Below are positions 17,808 through 25,918 of a DNA stretch of 64,000 nucleotides, piece after piece (positions within the stretch are counted from its first letter, which is position 1; each line of letters starts with the position of its first letter). The translations under genes were made by a program, and so were the position numbers. Origin of the DNA: a virus; IMG/VR virus record IMGVR_UViG_3300028008_000009, positions 38,439-102,438 of that record; one strand, written 5' to 3'. The notes below the pieces were generated by a model. That model did not search any database and was not told where the DNA came from. It was given only the letters and a program-made list of their open reading frames with translations.

Positions 17808-18027
17808 TGAAATAGATGAAATATTAAAACGTTACAACAAAGATCTTGAACAAACTGAAGCCGGCTATTTAGACTTAGTTATTAAATCGGGAGGCTTGGT
17901 AAGTTATGAACAAATACTGGCAATGCCACTTGATGTATTGTCCATGTTTGTTGAGCGTTTGAATAAACATAGAGAAGAACAAAATCAGGCCGCTGCAGCA
18001 GCGTCAAAGCCTAAGGGCAGAAGATAA
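17776..18027 (+). CDS. -1 frame extension, gp51-position tail assembly domain
   Basis: After the slippery site this frame encodes 83 residues. They form a predicted helical domain (E-I-D-E-I-L-K-R-Y-N onward) ending in an Ala/Lys-rich tail. Independent initiation is poorly supported: the only upstream in-frame start is a TTG at 17740 inside the gp26-like gene with no ribosome site, and another TTG lies at 17785. T4 places gp51, a baseplate hub assembly factor, as a separate gene; here the equivalent position seems reachable mainly by frameshifting. The design parallels the G/GT tail chaperones of lambda-like phages. The stop at 18027 directly abuts the convergent gene. Confidence 0.65.
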   Translation, partial: FRGLIASRQPAEIDEILKRYNKDLEQTEAGYLDLVIKSGGLVSYEQILAMPLDVLSMFVERLNKHREEQNQAAAAASKPKGRR

Positions 18028-18477
18028 TTACTGATCTAACATTATAGATTTGTAATACTCTGCAGGCCAGCTATCATAATAAGATGTTCTATGCAATGAT
18101 GCTCTACGTCTAAGCAACTCAGCTCTTATTTGAATTAAAATCACATTAGATATATTTTGAACAAAATGCCCAGAAGTTTTTGTACTTTGTAAGTACATTA
18201 AATCTGGGTTAAGTTCTGACATGGTGACTAAATCAATAGTATCTAAATCTACTTCATCACCAAAGTAACATACACCTACCATTTTTACTCTAGGATCAAA
18301 CTCAAGCATAGCATCAGGATTAGGACCACTGCAATCTATAAACTGTAGTTTATCTTGAACTCTGGCAGTCTTTGCATATGGACAAGTAGGATATCCATCT
18401 TCCTTGTTTACTTCTAATTGGTTTATCATCCAATCAGTAAAGTCTTGTTTAAATTGCTCAAAGTGTTTATTAGTCAT
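18028..18477 (-). CDS. Unknown 149-residue protein with paired-cysteine motif
   Basis: No family is recognised. The soluble protein has an acidic N-terminus, the segment YPTCPYAKTARV near residues 29-40, and a second cysteine pair position at F-I-D-C-S-G near 48-52 and V-C-Y-F near 73. A C-terminal basic helix (about 112-135) carries L-L-R-R-R. Cysteines spaced this way could bind metal, but nothing confirms it. Its stop codon touches the stop of the convergent plus-strand gene. The ATG has only a weak ribosome site. A consensus-like late element lies about 145 bases upstream at 18622-18629, across part of the gene-free stretch. Confidence 0.6.
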   Translation of the reverse strand: MTNKHFEQFKQDFTDWMINQLEVNKEDGYPTCPYAKTARVQDKLQFIDCSGPNPDAMLEFDPRVKMVGVCYFGDEVDLDTIDLVTMSELNPDLMYLQSTKTSGHFVQNISNVILIQIRAELLRRRASLHRTSYYDSWPAEYYKSIMLDQ

Positions 18478-18995
18478 AACTGTCCATTATCTATTATTAA
18501 GTTTAGTATATCGATGTCTTACGACATCATCATTATCACAAAGCTAACGCTTTGTTCAATGTATGTTTTTAAGAGTTAATATTAGTATCTATAAACAATA
18601 AGAACTTATTAACTACTATGTTATTTATATTAGCTTATTTCCTTGATTTTTTATTCACACTTAGCTTGTTACAGCCAAGTGCAAAATACTCATTTCCCGT
18701 CAAGAATACCCACTCGTTATAGTAAAACCTTTTTAGCACAAGGTAGTGGCGGTTATGCGATACCACTTTACATACTGCTTATTAACGCAGAAACACTCTA
18801 AGCCATAACGACGACTTTCGAGCTATCCGTAAGTTCCAATTGTCAGGAGAGCTTACTCATTTCGGTTTGTCAAACCATGCATTGACTAAGGCGCACCAGT
18901 TCCAGACACTTATGTATCTTCAAGGTGAGTCGAGCGTATCCCGACCAATCTGAGCCATGTGAGCCTGTGTTAGAAATGTGTTAGTTATGTGTTAG
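18478..18995 (-). other. 518-base gene-free stretch, unexplained
   Basis: No open frame of useful size with a start is present. The part from about 18650 to 18960 is visibly richer in G and C than its neighbours. On the plus strand, 18790-18950 can be read as about 50 residues without a start codon, beginning after a TAA and ending at TGA, with protein-like composition. Near the right end TGTGTTAGTTAT occurs twice in direct repeat (18965-18995 area). It may be a structured RNA, a remnant of an acquired gene, or a regulatory region. I see no tRNA or intron signature. Confidence 0.5.
18622..18629 (-). promoter_or_regulatory. Late promoter candidate TATAAATA
   Basis: This exact T4 late consensus TATAAATA sits on the minus strand within the gene-free stretch and reads toward the unknown gene at 18477. 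The leader would be about 140 bases, unusually long here. Confidence 0.5.
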
Positions 18996-19541
18996 TTATC
19001 TAGGGTCTATGTTAGCGCCATTGATAGCAAATTTTTCTAGTGTTTCTAGGTTGTCTTTGTTGTTTGCAAAATCTTCCCAGAATGTAATTGTCCAGGAGCC
19101 GTATTGCTGTGAGCCATAAGTAACCCTTCGGGCAGTGAATAGGAATCTATCCAAGTTCGAAGGAAATGCCAAGTAAATGCCTTTGCGATTAAACTTCATA
19201 AACAGTATGTCTAAGTCGTTTTCATCGTGTGCGTCTAATGTTTGTTCTAGCCATTGTTCTAGTAGTGGTATTGGTTTTTCTTGTATTAAATGATGAAAAG
19301 GGAAATCTGCATAGTTCTTACACTCGCAGTTGAAATAGTTCCAATGATCGGGTGGAATGATGTCCCCTTTAAATGCCTTGATTTGATTTTCCGTAAGTGT
19401 ACTCTTACGTATGGCGTTCATGCCTCCGACAAACGCACCACTGTGTGGAACACGTTCAAAGTTGTCGTCGTATATTTTGGAAAGAATGTTACAAACTTCT
19501 CGTTCGAATCCTTTACCTTTTGTTTTGCTTTTGCTCGCCAA
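18996..19541 (-). CDS. PD-(D/E)XK nuclease, Holliday-junction-resolvase-like
   Basis: This 181-residue protein shows the order of the PD-(D/E)XK fold seen in archaeal-type and phage resolvases: KGKGFEREV (Glu13/Glu15), then Asp60 in K-G-D-I, then E73-C-K75 as the E-x-K motif. A basic N-terminus precedes the first Glu. It would cut branched DNA arising in replication and recombination, fitting its place directly after gp46 and gp47. The start is a TTG at 19541, overlapping the preceding small gene by 29 bases, with only an A-rich leader; no ATG is available near the conserved N-terminus. A general recombination nuclease remains possible, so no symbol is given. Confidence 0.7.
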   Translation of the reverse strand: MASKSKTKGKGFEREVCNILSKIYDDNFERVPHSGAFVGGMNAIRKSTLTENQIKAFKGDIIPPDHWNYFNCECKNYADFPFHHLIQEKPIPLLEQWLEQTLDAHDENDLDILFMKFNRKGIYLAFPSNLDRFLFTARRVTYGSQQYGSWTITFWEDFANNKDNLETLEKFAINGANIDPR

Positions 19542-19659
19542 TTTTTATTTCTTTTTTTAGTCTTTGTAGGATATCGTATCCTACCTTTTTATCGTCAATG
19601 TAATGATTATCTTTTTCAGGCCAAAAATCTATTTGTCTGATATCAGGATAATCATGCAT
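19513..19659 (-). CDS. Small 48-residue gene between gp46 and the resolvase
   Basis: An ATG at 19659 lies within the overlap ATGCATGA with the gp46 stop. The frame encodes 48 residues ending at TAA 19513-19515, inside the next gene's start. The product begins MHDYPDIRQIDFWPEKD and ends in a Lys-rich helix. Overlaps at both ends and the absence of any other explanation for this gap support a real, translationally coupled gene. Function is unknown; a small accessory to the recombination proteins is plausible by position only. Confidence 0.6.
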   Translation of the reverse strand: MHDYPDIRQIDFWPEKDNHYIDDKKVGYDILQRLKKEIKIGEQKQNKR

Positions 19660-21427
19660 CGACTACGTCGAGTTCGACATTAAATGTAGTGAAGCCATTT
19701 TCTTTAGTAACTTGTAATACATTATCAACTCTGCCTACTAGTTCATCTCTATGACTAATAAGCAAAATGTTTTTATGTCGTTCTCGTTCCATTTTCTTTA
19801 ATACACCTAATGCACTTTCAACACCAATTGTATCCATTCCGCTGTCAACTAATTCGTCAATACAAATTAAGTTAATAGGATGATTCATACTTTCGAATAC
19901 ATCACGGAAGCTCCAACTGAGTCCAAGTATAAGTCTATTACGCTCACCACGTGATAAGTTGTCAAAATCCAAATCTTGTCCTAACTGTGTAATAGTTACA
20001 GTTAAATCGCTTTGGAATTGTACTTCATGTGGTAAACCTAATCTTGTGATATAATACTCTAGTCGAGTATTTAAGAATTGTAAGTTTTGTTCAATAATTT
20101 TCTTACGTACAAAACTATCCTTGTTTGTAAGTAGCTTCAGCAAAAAGTCCTGATGCTCTTTCAATTCTGTAATTCTATTTACCTCATCCCAATTAACTTC
20201 CTGCAAACCAGTATCTTTTAATGCGGTTATTTGTTCGTTGTAGGGATTTACCTCTTGTTTGATACGTACTAGGTCAGTTTCAGCAGTGCTGAGTTTACCT
20301 TGATGTTCGTATGCTTCTTTGATACTATTATAATGCATTGTGGGTGCTTTGTCAAGTGGTCCTAGTTCATTTAATGCAGTATTATATTCATCTATCTTAG
20401 CATTATAATCATCTATATGCTCCTGACTTTCTGTAACTGCTTCTGTTTTTTGTGTTACAAGTTCTTCATGTTTTTCATCATGTATTTCTTGTCCACACGC
20501 ATAACATTTGTGTTCTAGTGTATTATTAAGGTCCTTTTGTGCTTTGTCTAAGCGTTTTTGCTCTCTATCTTTAGTGCTGGTTAGTCTTGCTATTTCGGCA
20601 GTTAAAGTATCTATTTGTTGCTTCTTACTAGTGAATTCTTCGTAGTCTGCGTGTGCTTTTAGTTCAACATCAACATCAATATGTTGCAAGTTTAACAGGT
20701 CTGTTTCCAGTTCTTGTATGTCTTTATCACGCTTTGACTCCCATACTGTTTGCCTACGTTCCAAGTCTGATATACTTTTACCAATACGTTCGTTTGCTTC
20801 TTCTGTGCCGCGAATACGATATGTCTCTTCTGTTATTTTGTCTTTGCTTAATTTAGTAAGTTCTTTAAGTATCTCAGCCTTTTCACTAAGTTTAGTAATA
20901 CCCAATAGCTGTTCAATCATATCACGTTGATCGTTAGCTCGCATACTCAAGAAAGGTTCAGTGTATGTGTTTAGTGCAACAATGTGTTTAAACATTGTAT
21001 GACTCATGCCAACCACACGTTCAATTACACGTTGACTTTCACGGCCTTCGCCCTGCATCTCATCAGTAATCTCTCCGTCACCGCCAGCTCCATTAACAAG
21101 GAACTTAAAAATATTAGGCTTGCGTCCACGTTCAATTCGATAATCAATTCCATTCATTTCAAAGTCAACAGTAACCAACATACCTTTGTTGTTTGTTTTG
21201 TTAACTAGATTATCTTTTTTAATGTTGTATAATGCATTGCCGTATAGACCAAAACTTAATGCGTTTATGATAGTAGTTTTACCTGTACCATTACGTGAAC
21301 CATCTCCACCTAAGTCCATGTTGTTACCTAACACAAGTGTTAGTCCTGAATTATCAAAGTGGACAGCCTGTGTGACATTGCCCACACTCATAAAATTACG
21401 TACGGTGATATTTTTAATTCTTAGCAT
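19652..21427 (-). CDS. 46: Recombination endonuclease subunit gp46 (Rad50/SbcC-like ATPase)
   Basis: This 591-residue SMC-type ATPase has a Walker A region SRNGTGKTT near residues 44-52 and two long coiled-coil arms (about 165-300 and 320-430). A CYACGQ zinc hook lies near residue 305, the ABC signature LSRGERNR near 490, and Walker B LICIDEL near 520 followed by a D-loop. With gp47 it forms the Mre11/Rad50-like complex that resects DNA ends for recombination-dependent replication and host DNA breakdown. Length is close to T4 gp46 (560). It lies two bases downstream of gp47 in a tight minus-strand operon headed by the late sigma gene. Confidence 0.96.
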   Translation of the reverse strand: MLRIKNITVRNFMSVGNVTQAVHFDNSGLTLVLGNNMDLGGDGSRNGTGKTTIINALSFGLYGNALYNIKKDNLVNKTNNKGMLVTVDFEMNGIDYRIERGRKPNIFKFLVNGAGGDGEITDEMQGEGRESQRVIERVVGMSHTMFKHIVALNTYTEPFLSMRANDQRDMIEQLLGITKLSEKAEILKELTKLSKDKITEETYRIRGTEEANERIGKSISDLERRQTVWESKRDKDIQELETDLLNLQHIDVDVELKAHADYEEFTSKKQQIDTLTAEIARLTSTKDREQKRLDKAQKDLNNTLEHKCYACGQEIHDEKHEELVTQKTEAVTESQEHIDDYNAKIDEYNTALNELGPLDKAPTMHYNSIKEAYEHQGKLSTAETDLVRIKQEVNPYNEQITALKDTGLQEVNWDEVNRITELKEHQDFLLKLLTNKDSFVRKKIIEQNLQFLNTRLEYYITRLGLPHEVQFQSDLTVTITQLGQDLDFDNLSRGERNRLILGLSWSFRDVFESMNHPINLICIDELVDSGMDTIGVESALGVLKKMERERHKNILLISHRDELVGRVDNVLQVTKENGFTTFNVELDVVDA

Positions 21428-21429
21428 GT

Positions 21430-22452
21430 TTAACTAGTTAATCCTGTATATATGTCAATAAGCATTTGTTTTTTGATTGTATCGCTTTGTACTGAATCAA
21501 GTTGTGATAGTACAATTGTATCTACGTTTTCTACTTCAATGTCAACACCTTGTTGCCAATCGTTAGTGTGTTCTTCTTTTTTGCTTGGTATCAAACTAAT
21601 CTCTCGCAAGTCATATTGTTTAGCAAATGTTTCTTTAATAAAGTTTGCTTCTTCATATGTAATGCTTACATCAAGTGTAATGCGACAATATGTTTTGTCT
21701 GCTAGATATTTTTCTGGGTTATCAATAAGTTTGCTTAATGGTAGTGTGCGATACTTTGGTGCATCCGGCCAAGCTGAATATTCAATAGTACCATCCCAAT
21801 CAAGGAACATGCAACCTCTGTCATCATCCCATGCATCACTAAAGTTGTGAGGGAAGCAGTTGCCTGGATAAATTACATTACCACGCTCTTGTCGTTTGTG
21901 GAAGTGTCCACTAAAAACTTTTTCAGGACCGCTTAGGTCTTCTGCTTTAAGTCCACCGTGGTCTGGCATTTGTACAAGTGCGTTCATGTAAAAGCTAGGA
22001 AGTTCAAAGTGACCAAACATAAATTTACATTTTACATTTTTAACTTTCTTCCATTCATCTTCTACTAGCCAAGGAATAAATGCACAATCACCTTCTTCGT
22101 AAATTTCTTCGTTTACAATTTTAATGTTAGGGTATTCATCTGCCATTGGGATACTGTGAATCTCACGCTTCTCTCTATAATAGAGATCGTGATTGCCCAT
22201 AATCATAATAACTTGTTCAAAGCTATCATTGAGTCTACGTAAATTACTTACTGTATAATTAAGTGTACTAACATTAATCGTTGCACGATGGTGATGCCAG
22301 TCTCCCATAAAGATACATTTAGTAATGCCACGTTTCTTTGCTTCACTAATCATCCAAATAATAAAGTCTTCACAGTCTTGATTGTGTAGACGTGAATTAT
22401 TCTTATTACCTAAATGGATGTCAGTAAAAATTACTGCTTTATCAAATAACAT
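21430..22452 (-). CDS. 47: Recombination endonuclease subunit gp47 (Mre11/SbcD-like nuclease)
   Basis: This 340-residue metallophosphoesterase carries the Mre11-type metal motifs in order: TDIHLG (Asp11, His13), GDWHHHR near 46-52, GNHDLY near 85, GHFELP near 144 and GHFHKRQ near 180. These coordinate two metal ions for 3'-5' exonuclease and endonuclease activity. Length matches T4 gp47 (339). It partners gp46, encoded immediately downstream, and is preceded by an unknown gene only 8 bases away, with a ribosome site (CTAGGAG) in the short gap. Confidence 0.95.
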   Translation of the reverse strand: MLFDKAVIFTDIHLGNKNNSRLHNQDCEDFIIWMISEAKKRGITKCIFMGDWHHHRATINVSTLNYTVSNLRRLNDSFEQVIMIMGNHDLYYREKREIHSIPMADEYPNIKIVNEEIYEEGDCAFIPWLVEDEWKKVKNVKCKFMFGHFELPSFYMNALVQMPDHGGLKAEDLSGPEKVFSGHFHKRQERGNVIYPGNCFPHNFSDAWDDDRGCMFLDWDGTIEYSAWPDAPKYRTLPLSKLIDNPEKYLADKTYCRITLDVSITYEEANFIKETFAKQYDLREISLIPSKKEEHTNDWQQGVDIEVENVDTIVLSQLDSVQSDTIKKQMLIDIYTGLTS

Positions 22453-22460
22453 TCATTCTC

Positions 22461-23378
22461 CTAGCTAAACGTTTTTCTGACTAATGAATCAAACCAGTCA
22501 CGTCTTATTTTATACTCATATTTGTATCTGTCAAGAGTTTCATCAAGTTTATTGCATCTTTCAACTTTTAGAAATTCTAATATCTTATTAGCACTATTAA
22601 ACCAATTTGGATCACATACATATAATGATCCTGGATTAGACCACAACGTCTGGTCTAACCTTGTTGGTTGCTTGTTATCAAGTAATCTTTCAAATAATAA
22701 TCTTTTTAAGTTGTCAGCAGGTTCAAGTGTTGGTTTAATATCTTCACCGTTGATTAAACTATTAACATCCCAATGCATATAATTTAATTGCCACATGTAC
22801 AACAGATTACCTTTGTCAAATTCGTCATGCATCTTTTGATGGTATGTATCATACCATACTTTTTTCCAATTATCTGTTACCTTGTCATTTACTAATTTAT
22901 GATCAGTCCACCATATTTCACTATGTTTATCAATAAATTCTTTTGTTAATACTCTGAATGCATGACTAACCATATAATGAAAAGCATCTTCGTACGTGTC
23001 TTGATTACATATAATAAGTTTATCACATTCTATTTTTTGATCAGGATATAATAAATCTCCAAAGTAGTTACTCCATACTAACATATCATAATCTTTTTCT
23101 AGTGGACGCATAGGAGCAATAATGTCACCACGTATATTTTCCATAAGCCTATGACATTCAGTATGCTCTTTGTGTCTAACTGCATCTAAAACTAAAGCAC
23201 TATCATTATTAGCCTTACCACTCCATTGCCTATTCCGGAGGGGAGGTAATGCACGGTAATAAAGGTCTGGTACAAACTCATATACCTGTGGACCAATATT
23301 CTGGGTCATAGAGTTACATAACCACCAAGCTATACTATCTTGTGTACCACCATAAGTACCATACACTACTGTGAGCAT
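22461..23378 (-). CDS. Unknown 305-residue protein, possible nucleotide-binding N-terminus
   Basis: No family is recognised. The protein begins with a hydrophobic strand and a glycine-rich turn (VVYGTYGGTQDS, about 4-15), loosely like a P-loop but lacking GKS/T. It is rich in Trp, Tyr and Asp, as are several proteins of the radical SAM region. Sulfotransferase-like or kinase-like folds sometimes open this way, but no binding residues can be assigned. The ATG has AAGGAC 9 bases upstream. It is second in the gp55-gp47-gp46 operon, suggesting early or middle expression. The unknown gene at 55984-56799 opens similarly (LYSSGLGGEFI), and distant relation is possible. Confidence 0.6.
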   Translation of the reverse strand: MLTVVYGTYGGTQDSIAWWLCNSMTQNIGPQVYEFVPDLYYRALPPLRNRQWSGKANNDSALVLDAVRHKEHTECHRLMENIRGDIIAPMRPLEKDYDMLVWSNYFGDLLYPDQKIECDKLIICNQDTYEDAFHYMVSHAFRVLTKEFIDKHSEIWWTDHKLVNDKVTDNWKKVWYDTYHQKMHDEFDKGNLLYMWQLNYMHWDVNSLINGEDIKPTLEPADNLKRLLFERLLDNKQPTRLDQTLWSNPGSLYVCDPNWFNSANKILEFLKVERCNKLDETLDRYKYEYKIRRDWFDSLVRKTFS

Positions 23379-23389
23379 CTAGCGTCCTT

Positions 23390-24274
23390 TTATTTTTTAG
23401 ATTTTGCGTTCTCGGCGTTCATTACTCTAATCTTCTCAATCTCTTTTTTCTCTTTACCTTCCCATTCAGCATTGAATGTTCTAGTGTGACTTGGATTGAG
23501 ACCAGCTTCTTCTAGTAAGTCGTCTCTGATATTTTGACTACGTTTTTCTAAGTTAAGAACTCTTGTGAAGCTGTTGTTGATAGCGGCCGTATAATATGCA
23601 AATGGATTCTGTGATTTAAACTCGTTAAACTGTAATCCAATTTGACTAAGTTGAACTAATGCTTGTCCACGCATCTCATCTACATATGTGTATCCACGCC
23701 AGTTGCCTCGCATACTGTAACGTTCGCATAACTTAATATACATTCCGCCTAGTGTATTTGATGTTTTACCATGCGTTACACTAAAGTATCCATTATCAAT
23801 TCCACCTTCCCAATGACTGCGAGTAACTTCTGTTAGCTTGTCGTCAATATAAGCATAATGCTTAAACGGAGGGAAGTTACATTTTGAATGTAAGTCTGCT
23901 TCTGTTTTGGGTTTGTTCTTGCGGTTCTCTAATGGTATATGATCAAATGTCATTACACGAATAACAATGTCAGTGTCTTTGATTGTATCAACTTCTACAA
24001 GGAAGTCTGCAACACGTGGCTTTGTTTTCTTACCAGTTAAGCCTTTTTCCCATCTAGCAACTTCGGCAACGTGTGCATTCTTTTGTAAACGTGTTGCACG
24101 TGATTGCCTTGCTTCTTCAACTGCTTCTGGTGTAATGTCATCAAACGATTCAACGATTAAGTCATATTCTGCATATTGATCATCCTTAACATAACAATAG
24201 GACATCTTGGATTTATGTATCTCTTTTAACAACTCTTTGTTTGTTAAGTAAAATTGTCTTGGTGCTCTTGCCAT
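23390..24274 (-). CDS. 55: Late-transcription sigma factor, gp55-like
   Basis: This 294-residue protein contains a sigma region 2-like helical block at about 195-265. It has VDEMRGQALVQLSQ, then F-N-E-F-K-S-Q-N-P-F-A-Y-Y-T, then FTRVLNLEKRSQNIRDD, the pattern of T4 gp55 and its marine relatives. The N-terminal 190 residues are charged and less recognisable, longer than in T4 gp55 (185 residues total). It should direct host polymerase to ATAAATA-type late promoters, of which about ten are visible in this window. The gene itself has a host-type promoter, as expected for a factor needed before late expression. The start has GAGGAA 8 bases upstream. Confidence 0.85.
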   Translation of the reverse strand: MARAPRQFYLTNKELLKEIHKSKMSYCYVKDDQYAEYDLIVESFDDITPEAVEEARQSRATRLQKNAHVAEVARWEKGLTGKKTKPRVADFLVEVDTIKDTDIVIRVMTFDHIPLENRKNKPKTEADLHSKCNFPPFKHYAYIDDKLTEVTRSHWEGGIDNGYFSVTHGKTSNTLGGMYIKLCERYSMRGNWRGYTYVDEMRGQALVQLSQIGLQFNEFKSQNPFAYYTAAINNSFTRVLNLEKRSQNIRDDLLEEAGLNPSHTRTFNAEWEGKEKKEIEKIRVMNAENAKSKK

Positions 24275-24296
24275 AATTTATTCCTCTGTTTAAACT

Positions 24297-24324
24297 ATTA
24301 TAACTGAATGCGTGTAAAAGTCAA
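24297..24324 (-). promoter_or_regulatory. Host-type promoter for the gp55-gp47-gp46 operon
   Basis: Minus-strand TTGACT (24324-24319) and TATAAT (24302-24297) are separated by 16 bases, about 23 bases before the gp55 ATG. It lies back to back with a late promoter for the plus-strand operon. Confidence 0.8.
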
Positions 24325-24340
24325 CCGATTTTTATAAGTC

Positions 24341-24347
24341 ATAAATA
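24341..24347 (+). promoter_or_regulatory. Late promoter for the baseplate operon
   Basis: CATAAATACTTG on the plus strand, 17 bases before the nucleotidyltransferase ATG, whose GGAG ribosome site falls between. It is the only promoter-like element seen before the block running to about 30285. Confidence 0.75.
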
Positions 24348-24363
24348 CTTGTGGAGAACAGAC

Positions 24364-24972
24364 ATGATTATTAATGAAATTATACAAATTAGAGAAGATG
24401 TAGGTAGCATTGCAGTGTTTTATGGTGGTCGCTTTCAGCCTATGCACCAAGGACACCGAGATGTATATAAACATCTAGTGGGTAAGTTTGGTGCGGATAA
24501 CGTATTTATCGCTACTACATTTAGTCAAAAAGCTACAAAGGCACACGCTGCAGGCAACTACAGTGATGATCCATTTACATTTGATGAAAAGAAAAGCATC
24601 ATGTCTACGATGTTTGGCATACCAGCAGACAAGATTGTAAACAGCAATCCATACAGAAGTGAACCATCTACAGTAGGCAGAGACAACAATACAACAGGTA
24701 TTGTGTTGGTGTTTGGTGCCAAAGATGCAGGACGCTTGGGTGGATCAGCAAATGTACAAAAATTGCCAGATGATATCTCACAAATAAAACCACAAAGCGA
24801 AATGATATATTTTTACGAAGCACCTCTTATGCAAGGCGGTATGAGTGCAAGTGACTTCCGAGCAACAATGGCAAGTAATGTATCAACTGAAGAAAAACAA
24901 AAAATGTTTACTAAGTTCTTTGGAAAGTTTGATGAAAAGATATTTAGATTCATTGAGGAGAGACTGACATGA
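24364..24972 (+). CDS. Cytidylyltransferase-like nucleotidyltransferase
   Basis: The ATG at 24364 with GTGGAG upstream is preferred over a TTG at 24349. The 202-residue product has the HxGH superfamily signature GGRFQPMHQGH at about residues 21-31 and a C-terminal MSASDFRA segment in the place of the family's ISGT-x-I-R motif. Such enzymes transfer AMP or CMP to phosphorylated substrates such as NMN, FMN, pantetheine phosphate or sugars. Marine T4-like phages carry relatives among baseplate genes. The substrate cannot be fixed here. It overlaps the next gene by ATGA, so it is co-translated with virion genes. Confidence 0.8.
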   Translation: MIINEIIQIREDVGSIAVFYGGRFQPMHQGHRDVYKHLVGKFGADNVFIATTFSQKATKAHAAGNYSDDPFTFDEKKSIMSTMFGIPADKIVNSNPYRSEPSTVGRDNNTTGIVLVFGAKDAGRLGGSANVQKLPDDISQIKPQSEMIYFYEAPLMQGGMSASDFRATMASNVSTEEKQKMFTKFFGKFDEKIFRFIEERLT

Positions 24973-25631
24973 GTATGATAGCAGGTTTTCACAATTCATC
25001 GTTGTTTGATCAAGCAGGAATACGAGGGAACAGAGTATCATTAAAAGCACAAAAAGAAAATCCGTTTCCGTTAACAGGAGTGTTAGCTCCCTTGCGAGAT
25101 CCAATGCTTGCTGACTTTATGGGTGGAGTTACATTTCCACTTACTCCGACAATACAAATGGGACACCAAGCTTCTTATGGAACATACGATGCTACACACA
25201 CTGCATATCAACCAAATTATTATATTAATACACCAAGTCCAACTATAAGTATTACAGCAAACTTTGTTTCAAATGATTTAACCGAAGCAGCATACACAGC
25301 CGCCTCTATACAATTTTTTAAATCATGTACCAAGCCAGACTTTGGAGAAGCAGCAAAACAAAGAGGAACAGCAGGCACACCTCCTCCTATACTAGTGCTT
25401 GCAGCATATGGTAAAAATACTATGCATGCACAAAACGTTCCAGTTGTTATTAGAAGCTTCAACTACACAATGCAAGAAGATGTAAACTATGTCGAAGGCG
25501 ACTTTGGTGTACTACCAACTATGCTAGTAATGTCGTTAGAACTATCAGTACAACTATCACCAAATAGAGTTAGAAAACAATTTGATATTCAACGTTTTGC
25601 AAATGGTGGATTAATGGGAGGATTCATGTAA
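24969..25631 (+). CDS. Baseplate tube-cap-like protein (gp48/gp54 type)
   Basis: This 220-residue beta-rich protein shows features seen in tail-tube-fold proteins of T4-like phages: TPSPTISITANFVSNDLTEA in the middle (about 87-106), a Gly/Pro-rich loop, and a C-terminal half reading VPVVIRSFNYTMQEDVNY then LVMSLELSVQLSP. The tube fold underlies gp19, gp48 and gp54. Its place immediately before gp53 and the hub genes supports a baseplate tube initiator or cap. Which of gp48 or gp54 it matches cannot be decided. The stop overlaps the next start (TAATG). Confidence 0.5.
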   Translation: MSMIAGFHNSSLFDQAGIRGNRVSLKAQKENPFPLTGVLAPLRDPMLADFMGGVTFPLTPTIQMGHQASYGTYDATHTAYQPNYYINTPSPTISITANFVSNDLTEAAYTAASIQFFKSCTKPDFGEAAKQRGTAGTPPPILVLAAYGKNTMHAQNVPVVIRSFNYTMQEDVNYVEGDFGVLPTMLVMSLELSVQLSPNRVRKQFDIQRFANGGLMGGFM

Positions 25632-25918
25632 TGGCCACTGAATATAGAAGAGATAGTTTATATAAATCTACAACTATAGAGAATAATAAATATTTAGATA
25701 TATGGGAACCAAGTGTAGCTGATATCAAAGGCATAGCAACAACTCCATACACTATACAACCAAGATATCACCAACGTCCAGATATGTTAGCAAATGAACT
25801 ATATGGTAATCCAAAACTATGGTGGGCGTTTGCATTAATCAACCAAGACGAACTAAATGATCCTATCATGGACTTTACAGCAGGACTAAGTATTAAAGTA
25901 CCAACAAGGTTTACGTAA
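25631..25918 (+). CDS. 53: Baseplate wedge subunit gp53-like
   Basis: This 95-residue protein has the compact gp53 pattern: TPYTIQPRYHQRPDMLAN (about 38-55), then ELYGNPKLWWAFALIN and a C-terminal FTAGLSIKVPTR. This order of Y-x-I-x-x-R-x-x-x-R-P-D, L-W-W and a G-x-x-I-x-V-P end is characteristic of phage wedge proteins that close the baseplate sheet. It is shorter than T4 gp53 (196 residues), as is usual in marine relatives. One-base overlaps with both neighbours show operon translation. Confidence 0.87.
   Translation: MATEYRRDSLYKSTTIENNKYLDIWEPSVADIKGIATTPYTIQPRYHQRPDMLANELYGNPKLWWAFALINQDELNDPIMDFTAGLSIKVPTRFT

Noticed and set aside
17740-18027. Independent gene starting at TTG 17740
   Set aside because: No ribosome site, start inside the gp26-like coding region, and the first residues are a shadow of that gene. 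The frameshift extension explains the frame better.
18478-18995. tRNA or group I intron in the gap
   Set aside because: No T-loop-like TTCGA/TTCAA box with paired arms and no intron-type core was found; neighbouring genes are not interrupted.
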